A stretch of DNA of 64,000 bases from Murinocardiopsis flavida (GTDB lineage: Bacteria > Actinomycetota > Actinomycetes > Streptosporangiales > Streptosporangiaceae): contig NZ_PYGA01000004.1 in NCBI RefSeq assembly GCF_003014485.1, forward strand, positions 124,001-188,000. The letters run 5' to 3'. Below, one piece after another: positions 42,023 to 49,889 of the stretch. Each line of letters starts with the position of its first letter. Positions within the stretch are counted from its first letter, which is position 1. The translations under genes were made by a program, and so were the position numbers. The notes under the pieces are model-generated. The model saw only the letters and a list, made by a program, of their open reading frames with translations, had not been told where the DNA came from and searched no databases.

Positions 42023-43048
42023 TCACCCCTCCCCGGACCCCGCCAACCGCCGCAGCACCCCATAGGTCCGATTCGACCGCGCCGCCTCCCGCTGCGCCCG
42101 CGCCGTCACATCGATGTAGGACTGCGACGAACTGATCGAGGCGTGCCCCAGCAACCGCATGATCTCCGACACCGACGCCCCGTCCTCCGCCAACCGCGTC
42201 GCGAACGTGTGCCGCAGCGCATGCACCAGCGTCCCCTTCGCCACCCGGTCGCCCACCCCCGCATGCCGGTAGCACTGGCGCACCAGATACTGGAGCCCGC
42301 CCCGCCGCAACGGCCGCCCCCCGTTGTCGACCAGCAGCGCATCACCCGGCCGCACCGCCACCCCGAACCGCGCCTCCCGCGACACCAGATACGCCTCGAC
42401 CAGCGCCTCCAACGGCGCCTCGATCGGCACCGACCGCACCGTGCCGCCCTTGCCGACCACCCGCACCCGCCGCTCACCGGGCCGCCCCCCGACCGACTCC
42501 ACCCGCAGCCCCAGCATCTCCGCCGAACGCAACCCCGTCAGCAGCGCCAGCGCCAGCACCGCCAGATCACGCTCCGGCCAGGGGTCGCGCGCCTTGCGGC
42601 ACCCCGCCGCCAACGCCTCCAGCAACCGCTCCGGGGTGTCCTCGCCCAGCAGCGGCTTCGGCTCACGCGGCCCCACCCGCGGACGCCGCACCGCCGGCAT
42701 CGGATTGCCCTCCACCACCGCCTCGCTCACCAGGAACGAGAAGAACCCGTTCCAGGTCGACCACGCCCGCAGCACACTGGACGCCGCCCGCTGCCCCGCG
42801 AACTCCGCGAACGCCCGCCGCAGCACCCCCGCCGACAGATCCGCCACCACCAGGTCGGCGACCCCGCACCCCAGCACCCCCGCGGCGCACTCCAGCACCC
42901 CGCGCAGGTCGCGCCGATACGCCGCGACCGTGTGCGGCGACGGCTTGGCCGGCGCCCGCGCCACCAGGTACTCCTCGACCGCATCCCATGCACCCGGCCC
43001 GACCCGCCGCGCACCCGCACCCTCGACCTGCTCCCGCGTTGCACTCAT
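42023..43048 (-). CDS. Tyrosine recombinase, XerC/D-like
   Basis: A 341-residue recombinase. The SAM-like core-binding domain (about 22-110) precedes the catalytic domain with the complete set Arg174 (TGLRSAEM), Lys200 (GKGGTVR), His276 and Arg279 (HALRHTF), His302 (LGHASISSS) and the nucleophile Tyr311 (SYIDVTARAQ). Length fits XerC/D and plasmid or integrase relatives, but the N-terminus is not a textbook Xer. No attachment site, excisionase or phage gene is near. It is the second, unrelated tyrosine recombinase in the window. Confidence 0.92.
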   Translation of the reverse strand: MSATREQVEGAGARRVGPGAWDAVEEYLVARAPAKPSPHTVAAYRRDLRGVLECAAGVLGCGVADLVVADLSAGVLRRAFAEFAGQRAASSVLRAWSTWNGFFSFLVSEAVVEGNPMPAVRRPRVGPREPKPLLGEDTPERLLEALAAGCRKARDPWPERDLAVLALALLTGLRSAEMLGLRVESVGGRPGERRVRVVGKGGTVRSVPIEAPLEALVEAYLVSREARFGVAVRPGDALLVDNGGRPLRRGGLQYLVRQCYRHAGVGDRVAKGTLVHALRHTFATRLAEDGASVSEIMRLLGHASISSSQSYIDVTARAQREAARSNRTYGVLRRLAGSGEG

Positions 43049-43153
43049 GCCCCCACCATCCCCGATCCGCACGGGAATGATCACCGCACCCCCCAACGAT
43101 TCGAACACGACACCCCCGCCATGTTCGAACCACGACCACCCAGCCTTCGGGGG

Positions 43154-44596
43154 TCAGGGGATGCGCTTGGCCGCCCACAACGACACCGCGTGCAGCGGAC
43201 CCTCCAGCGGGCCCCGGCGCACCAGCAACCGCCACACCGTCGCGAACACCAACGACCCCACCAGCACCGACACCGCCAGATCACTGGTCAGCCACCACAG
43301 CACCGTGCCCTCGAACACCCCCCGCTCGGCCGCCCAGATCAGCACCACATGACCCACATACGTCGTCAGCGCCAACGCCCCCACCGCCGCCAACGGGTAC
43401 AGCACCACCCACAGGCGGTCGGCCACCAGCAGGCACACCCCCAGCACCACCATCGCCACCCCGCCCGCCCCCACGATCTCCAGCGGCGACCCCCCGTGCG
43501 GCGCAGCAGTCACCAACCACGCCCAATCGTTGACCGGCAGCGTGCCCGGCAAGCCCCGCGACAGCGTCTCGTCCAACCCCTGACCGCCGTACCGCTCCAC
43601 AATCCCGCCCGTGAACGACCCCGCCAACCGCTCACGCACCCCGCCCACCGACAACGCGACCCACGCCGCACCATAAGCGGCCGCCGCCAGCACCGCCCCC
43701 ACACCCACCAGCGCCCACCGCACCCGCACCGCACGCAGATCCAACCGGCCGATGGCCAACCCCGCCAACACGAACGGCATCCACGTCAGCGCCGGATAGG
43801 CCCCCGTGAGCAGGAAATCCACCACACCCTCGCCCGACCAGCCCACCAACGGGTCATAGGCGTCGACCGCCCGCACCGGCCCCGCCAGCGACCCCCGCCC
43901 CGTCGCCAACCCCCGCAGCCAGAACGACACCACCGGCCCCGCGAACGCCAGCACCGCGGCCGTCCCCGCCACGATCTTCCACCGCTCCCACAACAGCGGC
44001 GCCGCCAGCACGAAGAACAACGCGTAGTAGGCCAGGATCACCGACACCCCGGTACCCAGCATCGTCAGCGCGGTCCCCAACGGCAGCATGATCAACCCGC
44101 GGATGACCACCCGCCACAGCGCCACCCCCATGTCCTTGCCCTGCTTCGGCGCCGACCCGCCCGACAACAGCGCAATCGACACCCCCGCCAACAAAGCGAA
44201 CAGCGCAGCCGACCGCCCCGACACCACCGGGTACAGCGCGTTGGACCCGTCGGCCGCCTCCCACCCCACCCCCACATGCACCACGAACATCCCCAGCACC
44301 GCGATACCCCGCGCCACATCGATGCCCATGAGCCGCTCGCGCCGCCGCCCCGCCGCGCCGCGCAGACGCCGCACCAGCCCGCGGCGCCCCTCGGCACCCG
44401 GCTGCGGGACAGCCGCCGCACCGGACGGCGCCGCCGCCTCCGGCCCGGGCGGCGTGGGGGAGGAAGCCGCCGACGCGGCCGGCGCAGAAGGTTCAGTGCG
44501 GTTCGACACCCTTCGAGGATCCCCCGACACGCCCCCGAAAGCAGGTGTTTTCACCGCTTGTGACCGATTGTGGTCGTCGGCGGGGAATTCGCCCAC
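43154..44596 (-). CDS. DUF418/YeiB-like polytopic membrane protein
   Basis: A membrane protein of 480 residues. After a long disordered N-terminus (1-88, Pro/Ala/Ser-rich) the conserved part begins LMGIDVARGIAVLGMFVVHV, the acyltransferase/HGSNAT-like first segment, and ends with the DUF418 region (VGALALTTYVGHVVLIWAAE) for about ten segments in all. Relatives are suspected acyl transferases or transporters. The start is uncertain: GTG at 44596 gives the long tail and GTG at 44506 a shorter one. It is preceded by the divergent XRE gene. Confidence 0.85.
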   Translation of the reverse strand: MGEFPADDHNRSQAVKTPAFGGVSGDPRRVSNRTEPSAPAASAASSPTPPGPEAAAPSGAAAVPQPGAEGRRGLVRRLRGAAGRRRERLMGIDVARGIAVLGMFVVHVGVGWEAADGSNALYPVVSGRSAALFALLAGVSIALLSGGSAPKQGKDMGVALWRVVIRGLIMLPLGTALTMLGTGVSVILAYYALFFVLAAPLLWERWKIVAGTAAVLAFAGPVVSFWLRGLATGRGSLAGPVRAVDAYDPLVGWSGEGVVDFLLTGAYPALTWMPFVLAGLAIGRLDLRAVRVRWALVGVGAVLAAAAYGAAWVALSVGGVRERLAGSFTGGIVERYGGQGLDETLSRGLPGTLPVNDWAWLVTAAPHGGSPLEIVGAGGVAMVVLGVCLLVADRLWVVLYPLAAVGALALTTYVGHVVLIWAAERGVFEGTVLWWLTSDLAVSVLVGSLVFATVWRLLVRRGPLEGPLHAVSLWAAKRIP

Positions 44597-44626
44597 CCCC
44601 GGTCAACGGTTCACACCCGCACCGCG

Positions 44627-45493
44627 TCAGCCCCCCGCCTCCTCCAGCTGCGACGACCCCCCAGAAGCCGCCACGCTCAACTGGAGCCGGGTGAGCTTGT
44701 CGTGATCCACACTGCCCGCCTCCGCACTGAGCATCACCACCCGCAGCTCCGTCCCCGGCACCGCCAACGTCTGGCAGTCCAGATCCAGCACACCCAGCTC
44801 ACCGTGCACGACCCGCTTGCGCAGCGCCGCATCCGCCCCCACCCCATGCCGCCGCCACTCCGCCGCGAACCCCGGCGACCACGCCGCGAACGCCCCCACC
44901 AACCGCCGCAAGCCACCATCGTCCGGACGCCGCGCCAACGCCTCACGCGACTGCGCCGCCGCCTGCGCCTCGAACCCGCCCACCGCCCCCGGCGGCGCCG
45001 AGCACACCGCGCCCCCCAACCGCATCGCCAACCGCAGCACATTGCGCTCCGCCGCCGGCAGCGCACCGAAATCCGCCACCAGCGCCGCCGCCACCCCGTT
45101 CCACGCCAGCACGTCATGGCGCGCATCGCACACATACGCCGCAACCGGACCCAGCCGCCCCAGCAGCGCCAGCACCCCCGGCGGCACCCGCTCCACCCCG
45201 CCCGACCGCACCGGCGGCGCATGCCCCGCCAACCGCGACAGATGCGCCCGCTCCGCCTCCGACAGCTCCAGAGCCCGCCCGATCGCGTCGACCACCTGCG
45301 GCGACGGACGCGGCGCCCGCGCCTGCTCCAACCGCTCGTAATAGTTCACCGACACACCCGCCAGCCCCGCGACCTCCTCACGCCGCAACCCCGGCGTGCG
45401 CCGCACCCGCCCGAACTCCGCAAGGCCCACATCGACCGGACGCAGCGCCTCACGGCGCGCACGCAGAAACCCGCCCAGCTCTCGCTTGTCCAC
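44627..45493 (-). CDS. XRE-type regulator with MmyB-like ligand domain
   Basis: A 288-residue regulator. HTH_31/XRE domain at about 3-75 (LRREEVAGLAGVSVNYYERL, EQARAPRPSPQVVDAIGRAL) is followed by the MmyB-like domain (AYVCDARHDVLAWNGVAAAL, ... VHGELGVLDLDCQTLAVPGT), a pocket shown in relatives to bind fatty-acid-like ligands. The GTG at 45493 fits the family start. It diverges from the SnoaL-NmrA operon and is probably its repressor or activator, as this pairing is common in actinobacteria. Confidence 0.92.
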   Translation of the reverse strand: MDKRELGGFLRARREALRPVDVGLAEFGRVRRTPGLRREEVAGLAGVSVNYYERLEQARAPRPSPQVVDAIGRALELSEAERAHLSRLAGHAPPVRSGGVERVPPGVLALLGRLGPVAAYVCDARHDVLAWNGVAAALVADFGALPAAERNVLRLAMRLGGAVCSAPPGAVGGFEAQAAAQSREALARRPDDGGLRRLVGAFAAWSPGFAAEWRRHGVGADAALRKRVVHGELGVLDLDCQTLAVPGTELRVVMLSAEAGSVDHDKLTRLQLSVAASGGSSQLEEAGG

Positions 45494-45621
45494 CCCCCAA
45501 CCCTGCCACGCACCGCCCCACCCAGCCACGGACCACCGGTCCGGGGACAACACCGCCGTTCCCCCCGACACCCCACCCCGCCACCGTGGCAGCACACCGA
45601 CCCCCCACAACGGAGGCCCCC

Positions 45622-46053
45622 ATGGACCGAACACCCGACCAGATACTCCACCGCATGCTCGAACTCCTCACCGCCAAGGACATGGACGCTATCGCCGACC
45701 TCTGGGCACCCCACGGCACCGCCGCGTTCCCCTTCGCCGAAGCCGGCGCACCCACCCACCTCAGCGGACGCGAGACCATCCGCGCCTACCTCGCCGGATA
45801 CACCGACGTCTACGACGTCACCGGCGTCCCCGCCATGCACGTCCACCACACCGGCGACCCGGCCACCGTCATCGTCGAGTTCACCGCCACCGGCCGCACC
45901 GTGCGCACCGGCGACCCCTACCGCATCGACTACATCACCGTGATCACCGTCCACGACGGACACATCACCGAATGCCGCGACTACTGGAGCCCCGTCCAGA
46001 CCGCACGCGCCAGCGGCGACCTGGACGCACTCCGACAAGGACTGAACGCATGA
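45622..46053 (+). CDS. SnoaL-like / NTF2-fold protein in NmrA operon
   Basis: A 143-residue NTF2-like protein. First helices ILHRMLELLTAKDMDAIADL and WAPHGTAAFPFAEAGAPTHL, then strands ending YITVITVHDGHITECRDYWS, a hallmark of the SnoaL/YybH group. The ATG has CGGAGGC upstream. Its stop overlaps the NmrA-like start (ATGA, 46050-46053), so the pair is translated together. May bind or isomerise the substrate of the partner reductase. Confidence 0.9.
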   Translation: MDRTPDQILHRMLELLTAKDMDAIADLWAPHGTAAFPFAEAGAPTHLSGRETIRAYLAGYTDVYDVTGVPAMHVHHTGDPATVIVEFTATGRTVRTGDPYRIDYITVITVHDGHITECRDYWSPVQTARASGDLDALRQGLNA

Positions 46054-46916
46054 CGATCCTGGTCACCGGAAGCACCGGCAACACCGGCCGCCCCCTCACC
46101 GCGACACTGCGCGCCCGCGGCGCCGACGTACGCGCCACCAGCCGCACCCCCGGCCCCGACACCGTCCCCTTCGACTGGACCGACCCCCGCACCCACCCCC
46201 GCGCACTCGCCGGAGCGCACACGATCTACCTGGTACCGCCCCCGCTGACCCTGGACCCCACGCCGCTGGCACGGCCCTTCCTCGCCGCCGCGCGCACCGC
46301 CGGGGTGCGGCGCGTCGTCCTGCTCGGCTCCCTGGCCGAACTGCGCGGCGCCCCGGCACCCGCACCGGGCGGTTCCCCGGGCGGCCCCCCTGGACCCGCC
46401 GCACTGGCCGCGGCCGTGCGGTCGTTCCCGGAATGGGCGGTGCTGCGCCCGTCGGGGTTCATGCAGAACTTCACCGGCGCCCACCCCGTGGCCGCGGGCA
46501 TCCGGGAGCGCGGCGAAATCCGTTCGGCAACGGGGGAGGGGCGGCTCGGCTGGATCGACGCCGCCGACATCGCGGCGGCAGCGGCGGAGCTGCTGCTGGC
46601 GCCGGGCCCGGTCGCGGGCGAGTACGTGCTCACCGGGCCGGAATCGCTCGGATACGCGGAGGCCGCGGCGATCATCGCGGCCGCCATCGGACGCCCGGTG
46701 CGCCACACGCCCGCCCCGGTCGCCGAGCTCATCCGGCGCAACCTCGACGCGGGCATGCCGGAGCCCTTCGCGGCGGCGCTGGTCGGGGTGGACACCGACA
46801 TCGCCGCGGGCAGCGAGGACCGCGTCACCGACACGGTCCGCCGGCTGACCGGCCGCCCGCCGCGCTCCTTCGCCGACTTCGTCCGGACCCGCCCGGGGGA
46901 GTGGTCCACCGCGTGA
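46050..46916 (+). CDS. NmrA/SDR-a-family NAD(P)-binding protein
   Basis: A 288-residue atypical SDR. The cofactor motif is TGSTGNTGRPL (6-16), the family form GxxGxxG; VLLGSLAELRG and WAVLRPSGFMQNF give the second conserved block. The YxxxK pair of classical SDRs is missing, as in NmrA-like sensors and QOR2-type quinone reductases. It is coupled to the SnoaL-like gene and faces the XRE/MmyB regulator. It is either a quinone/NADPH oxidoreductase or a redox-sensing protein. Confidence 0.9.
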   Translation: MTILVTGSTGNTGRPLTATLRARGADVRATSRTPGPDTVPFDWTDPRTHPRALAGAHTIYLVPPPLTLDPTPLARPFLAAARTAGVRRVVLLGSLAELRGAPAPAPGGSPGGPPGPAALAAAVRSFPEWAVLRPSGFMQNFTGAHPVAAGIRERGEIRSATGEGRLGWIDAADIAAAAAELLLAPGPVAGEYVLTGPESLGYAEAAAIIAAAIGRPVRHTPAPVAELIRRNLDAGMPEPFAAALVGVDTDIAAGSEDRVTDTVRRLTGRPPRSFADFVRTRPGEWSTA

Positions 46917-46948
46917 AAAGGCGGGGCGTACCCCGGTGACCCGAGCAC

Positions 46949-46995
46949 CGGCCCCGCTGCGGCGGGGCCGCACAAGGGACCCGGTAGATTTTTTT
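46949..46995 (+). terminator. Terminator after SnoaL-NmrA operon
   Basis: 9-bp stem CGGCCCCGC (46949-46957) / GCGGGGCCG (46962-46970) with a 4-base loop, and a seven-T run at 46989-46995, 18 bases later. The T-run is rare in this genome. Confidence 0.75.
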
Positions 46996-47120
46996 CAGGG
47001 CCTGCGCCGCCCGGCCCCTCGGCCCGGTTCCCGCAGCTCAGCCCGCACGGCGGGGGAGCGGACCACCGCACCACCAAGCGTCGACGACCCATCACCGTGT
47101 CAATGAATCGCATTCAGCAC

Positions 47121-47149
47121 TTGAATGAACGGGCGTTGTTTCGTATGCT
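47121..47149 (+). promoter_or_regulatory. Near-consensus sigma-A promoter reading into repeat cluster
   Basis: TTGAAT (47121-47126), 17-base spacer, TATGCT (47144-47149). Both hexamers are close to consensus and the spacing is ideal. A transcript would start near 47156 and run through all five GGAG...CTCC repeats toward, and antisense to, the tetR gene at 47468-48154. No ribosome site and start codon pair follows, which suggests a non-coding RNA. Confidence 0.6.
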
Positions 47150-47179
47150 CTTCATCAGAAGGCGAGCACGAAAACCCGC

Positions 47180-47411
47180 GGAGCCCCCACTCCAAGGATC
47201 CCCACGTGCCCGCCGACGAAGGACCGGTAGGACCCCGTGCGGGGCCCCGCGGAGCCCCCACTCCGAGCGGCCCCGCACGGGACCGGCCGGCAGCGTACGG
47301 CGCAACGGAGCCCCCACTCCCGCCCGCCACGTCTCTGGGAGCCCCCAATCTCCAGAGCCGGCGCACAACGACAAGCGGCGGCCCGCGCCGGCACTGAGGA
47401 GCCCCCACTCC
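47180..47411. repeat. Five-copy GGAGCCCCCACTCC short repeat cluster
   Basis: Copies at 47180-47193, 47251-47264, 47307-47320, 47338-47353 (variant GGAGCCCCCAATCTCC) and 47398-47411. Spacing from start to start is 71, 56, 31 and 60 bp. Each unit can fold as GGAG-loop-CTCC with a six-base CCCCCA loop (GGAG-TGGGGG-CTCC on the other strand). The DNA between copies is unrelated in sequence, and copies fall in different reading frames, so the conservation is not at protein level. Confidence 0.93.
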
Positions 47412-47467
47412 CAGCGCCCGGAGCGGGCCGTTCGCATGCGCGCCAGGCCCACCCCAGGGCCCGCGCC

Positions 47468-48154
47468 CTACGCGCGGTCACCGAAGATCCGCCGGCACAC
47501 GATCTCCAACTCCCAGCGCAGATCCTCCACCCGGCTCTCCGACGGCTCCACCGAGAACACCCGCCGACACCCCTCGACCACCACATCCACCGCATGGCGC
47601 CCCAGACCCGGCACCGCCGACGGCGACCGCAGCCCCCCGGCCCGATAACTGGCCTCCGCCGCCGCCATGACCGTCGCCGCCCAGAAGTCCAGGTGCTCCT
47701 CCCACTCCACCCGGTAGGGCGCCACCCCCTCGGCCTCATCGCCCGAATCGGTCACCGCCATCGCCACCGCCGCCAGCAGCACCGGGCGCCGCTGCCGCCA
47801 ATGCCCGATCATCACGTCGAGCAGCCGCCCGATGTAGGAGCCGAACGCCTCGCCCTCGCGCAACCCCAGGTCGACACTGTCGAACAGTTCGGCGTTGCGC
47901 CGCCGGATCAGATCGGCGAGCAGATCGCGCTTGGACCCGTAGTGGTTGTACAGCGCCGGCGCCTTCAACCCCGCCTGCGCGGCGATCAGCGGCATCGTCA
48001 ACCGGTCGTAGCCCACGTCGTGCAGCACAGTCTCCGCCGCCTCGCACAACCGCATCTTGTTCGCCTCGCGCGCCGCCTCGCGCAGCGCACCGGAGTTGTC
48101 ACGGCGCTGCCGCAGCTCTTGCGCGGTCAATCGCGGGGGAGTGGCTTCGTTCAT
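47468..48154 (-). CDS. TetR-family regulator
   Basis: A 228-residue TetR protein. HTH at about 37-85: CEAAETVLHDVGYDRLTMPL then AGLKAPALYNHYGSKRDLLA. An extended N-terminus (1-36) with TAQELRQRRDNSGALREAAR precedes the domain. The ATG at 48154 is preferred to longer forms. It is transcribed away from the LysE gene, 190 bp apart, and may control it. Its 3' end faces the GGAG repeat cluster. It uses G-ending codons. Confidence 0.88.
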   Translation of the reverse strand: MNEATPPRLTAQELRQRRDNSGALREAAREANKMRLCEAAETVLHDVGYDRLTMPLIAAQAGLKAPALYNHYGSKRDLLADLIRRRNAELFDSVDLGLREGEAFGSYIGRLLDVMIGHWRQRRPVLLAAVAMAVTDSGDEAEGVAPYRVEWEEHLDFWAATVMAAAEASYRAGGLRSPSAVPGLGRHAVDVVVEGCRRVFSVEPSESRVEDLRWELEIVCRRIFGDRA

Positions 48155-48344
48155 TGCGACGATCTCTATTCCTGTGCCCATCAACGGTCGTGGGAGCCAG
48201 AGCCGCGCTCCCGAGGACCGGGGGACGACGCGGTCGATGGTGGCATTCAGCCTAGCCGCCGTACCCAGGCACGCCGCCACCGGCGCACCCGGCCGGTGCG
48301 GGACCGCACCCGTACAGCGCAGGCACCGAGTCTAGGATGCGGCC

Positions 48345-48977
48345 ATGCCCCAACCCCACGTCCTCGCGCTGTTCACCGCCGCAGCGATCGCGCTCATCGT
48401 CGTCCCCGGACCCAACCTCCTCTACATCCTCACGCGCAGCGTCAGCCAGGGGCGCCGGGCCGGGGTGATCTCCGCGTTCGGCGTGGAGACCGGCACCCTC
48501 GTCCACGTGGCCGCCGCGGCGATCGGGCTGTCCTCGCTGCTGGCCACCTCCGCCGTGGCCTTCGACATCGTCCGGTACGCGGGCGCGGCCTACCTCGTCT
48601 ACCTCGGGGTGCGCGCCCTCGCCGACCGCGCGCCGCTGGACCTCGGCACGGAGGCGGCCCCGCCGCGCGCCCTGGCCCGAGTCTTCCGCGACGGGATGCT
48701 CGTCAACGTGTTCAACCCCAAGGTCGCGCTGTTCTTCCTGGCGTTCCTGCCGCAGTTCGTCGACCCGGCCGCAGGACCGCCCGCGATGCAGATCCTGGTG
48801 TTCGGGGCGATCATGGCGTCGCTGGGCCTGGCCATGGACCTGACCTTCGCCTTCGGCGGGGGAGCGGTCAGCGCCTGGCTGCGGCGGCGGCCCGCGATCG
48901 CCTCCCGCCAGCGCTTCGCCGTGGGCGGCGTGTACCTGTCGATGGGGGCCGCGGCGGCGCTGAGCGGACGCCACTGA
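48345..48977 (+). CDS. LysE/RhtB-family exporter
   Basis: A 210-residue amino-acid exporter with six membrane segments. The family signature is clear: ALIVVPGPNLLYILTRSVSQ near the start and FRDGMLVNVFNPKVALFFLA at about 110-130, the conserved NPK segment. It exports an amino acid or homoserine-lactone-like compound by proton exchange. Divergent from a TetR gene, which may regulate it. Confidence 0.93.
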   Translation: MPQPHVLALFTAAAIALIVVPGPNLLYILTRSVSQGRRAGVISAFGVETGTLVHVAAAAIGLSSLLATSAVAFDIVRYAGAAYLVYLGVRALADRAPLDLGTEAAPPRALARVFRDGMLVNVFNPKVALFFLAFLPQFVDPAAGPPAMQILVFGAIMASLGLAMDLTFAFGGGAVSAWLRRRPAIASRQRFAVGGVYLSMGAAAALSGRH

Positions 48978-49044
48978 GGCGGGGAGTAGCGGATCGGGGC
49001 GTCGGAGCCAGGCACCCCGCCCTGTTTCCGATAATTCCTACCGA

Positions 49045-49074
49045 TTTGCTGCATAATTAGCTTTATGCAGCAAA
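49045..49074. promoter_or_regulatory. 12-bp-arm perfect inverted repeat
   Basis: TTTGCTGCATAA (49045-49056), loop TTAGCT, TTATGCAGCAAA (49063-49074). Arms are perfect and the site is AT-rich, the pattern of a repressor operator. No gene starts just next to it on either strand: LysE ends at 48977 to the left, and the next start codon that can be trusted is far away. Confidence 0.7.
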
Positions 49075-49459
49075 AATCGCACTGGCCGGGATGGGAGCGG
49101 GGGTGCACCGCTCTGCGGGGGAGGCTGCGGCGCGGCGGCCCCACCACGGCCCGGCCTGGGCACACGCACCGATGATCAGATCCTGACCTGCGCCGATGCG
49201 GTGGACGCCGTGGGTGCGGTGACCGTGCGTCACGCGCCGCGGCGCGGTCGGTACCGAGCGGCCCGGGACGCGTCCGGACACCCGCGCCGGCCTGGCCCAG
49301 CGACCCGACGGCGGCACCCGCAGCCGCACTGGGTCCGGCCCACAGCACCCGCACGACGACCGGGACGGGTGCCGCCCGGCGGGAAAAGCCGCCGCGGGCG
49401 CGGCCCGCAGGGGACGGCGTGTCGGCGTGACACCGTCACCGGATAACCCGTTACTTGAC

Positions 49460-49473
49460 ATAATGTACATTAT
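49460..49473. promoter_or_regulatory. Perfect 14-bp palindrome beside TTGACA
   Basis: ATAATGTACATTAT. TTGACA at 49455-49460 overlaps its first base, so a repressor here would cover a -35 element. GGGAGGAG follows at 49486-49493 with no start codon at useful distance. Confidence 0.6.
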
Positions 49474-49547
49474 CGGCGCGCTATCGGGAGGAGCGGAAAC
49501 CCCGCAACCGCCTGGACGCCATCACCGACGGCGGCGACCGCACCCCG

Positions 49548-49826
49548 GTGACAGTGCGTATCGGCACCCCGCTGCCCGACACGCTCTCCGACCACGGCGA
49601 CTTGTGCTGCCCATGGCCGATCCTGGGCCTGTCGGTCCGGCTGGACTGGCTGGGCCTGCCCGACCTGGGATTCGCGGTCGACCCGCACGCCCTCATGACG
49701 TCCGCGGGCGGCAGCCGACGCTCAGCGCCGCGGCGCCCCCGCAACGGTCCGGCTCCTCCCCCGCACCCGCCCGCAGTATGCGAACACTTGTTCGCACGCC
49801 GACTCCCCCGGGCCCCGAGCCCGTGA
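49548..49826 (+). pseudogene. Possible decayed small gene (DUF6968-like fragment)
   Basis: From GTG 49548 the frame reads VTVRIGTPLPDTLSDHGDLC then CPWPILGLSV and FAVDPHALMTSAG, which loosely resembles small actinobacterial proteins with VRIG.P...W.CP and a VD..HAL ending (DUF6968-like; my recollection, unverified). The frame is open upstream to 49461 without a start codon, and after residue 50 it turns into low-complexity sequence. This looks like a remnant with lost start and tail. Confidence 0.25.
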
Positions 49827-49889
49827 CCTGGGCTCCGGGGCGCGTGCTGCCGTTCTCCACCCGCCGCTCCCCTGCCGTGTGCGGCGGTC

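Larger units (their letters stand above)
46917..47467. other. 551-bp gap holding terminator, promoter-like site and GGAG repeats
   Basis: No protein gene is supported on either strand: open frames shift between repeats and lack ribosome sites. The gap contains the terminator, a near-consensus promoter at 47121-47149 reading right, a CATTCA/TGAATG dyad at about 47111-47127, and the five-copy GGAGCCCCCACTCC cluster. Confidence 0.65.
48978..49889. other. Gene-poor 912-bp gap at GC-skew switch
   Basis: No confident gene. It contains a 12-bp-arm inverted repeat at 49045-49074, a perfect 14-bp palindrome at 49460-49473 with TTGACA just before it, and a decayed open frame at 49548-49826. AT content is locally high at 49020-49075 and 49440-49475 and the rest is GC-rich. 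The + strand changes here from C-rich (left) to G-rich (right). Confidence 0.65.

Noticed and set aside
39503-44563. Very long plus-strand open frame of 1686 codons
   Set aside because: It opposes the LAL, DinB, VOC, integrase and DUF418 genes; Arg/Pro/His-rich low-complexity translation caused by high GC, not a giant gene.
47180-47411. GGAG repeat cluster as a degenerate CRISPR array
   Set aside because: Unit only 14 bases and spacing 31-71 bp irregular; CRISPR arrays keep constant spacing.
47097-47648. Frames over the GGAG repeat cluster with recurring EWGL or SPHS words
   Set aside because: The repeats fall in different frames so words are not in register; no ribosome site. The repeat is better treated as a nucleotide element.
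48599-49354. Minus-strand frame running through the AT-rich inverted repeat
   Set aside because: It overlaps the well-supported LysE gene and the translation is low-complexity on both sides of the repeat.
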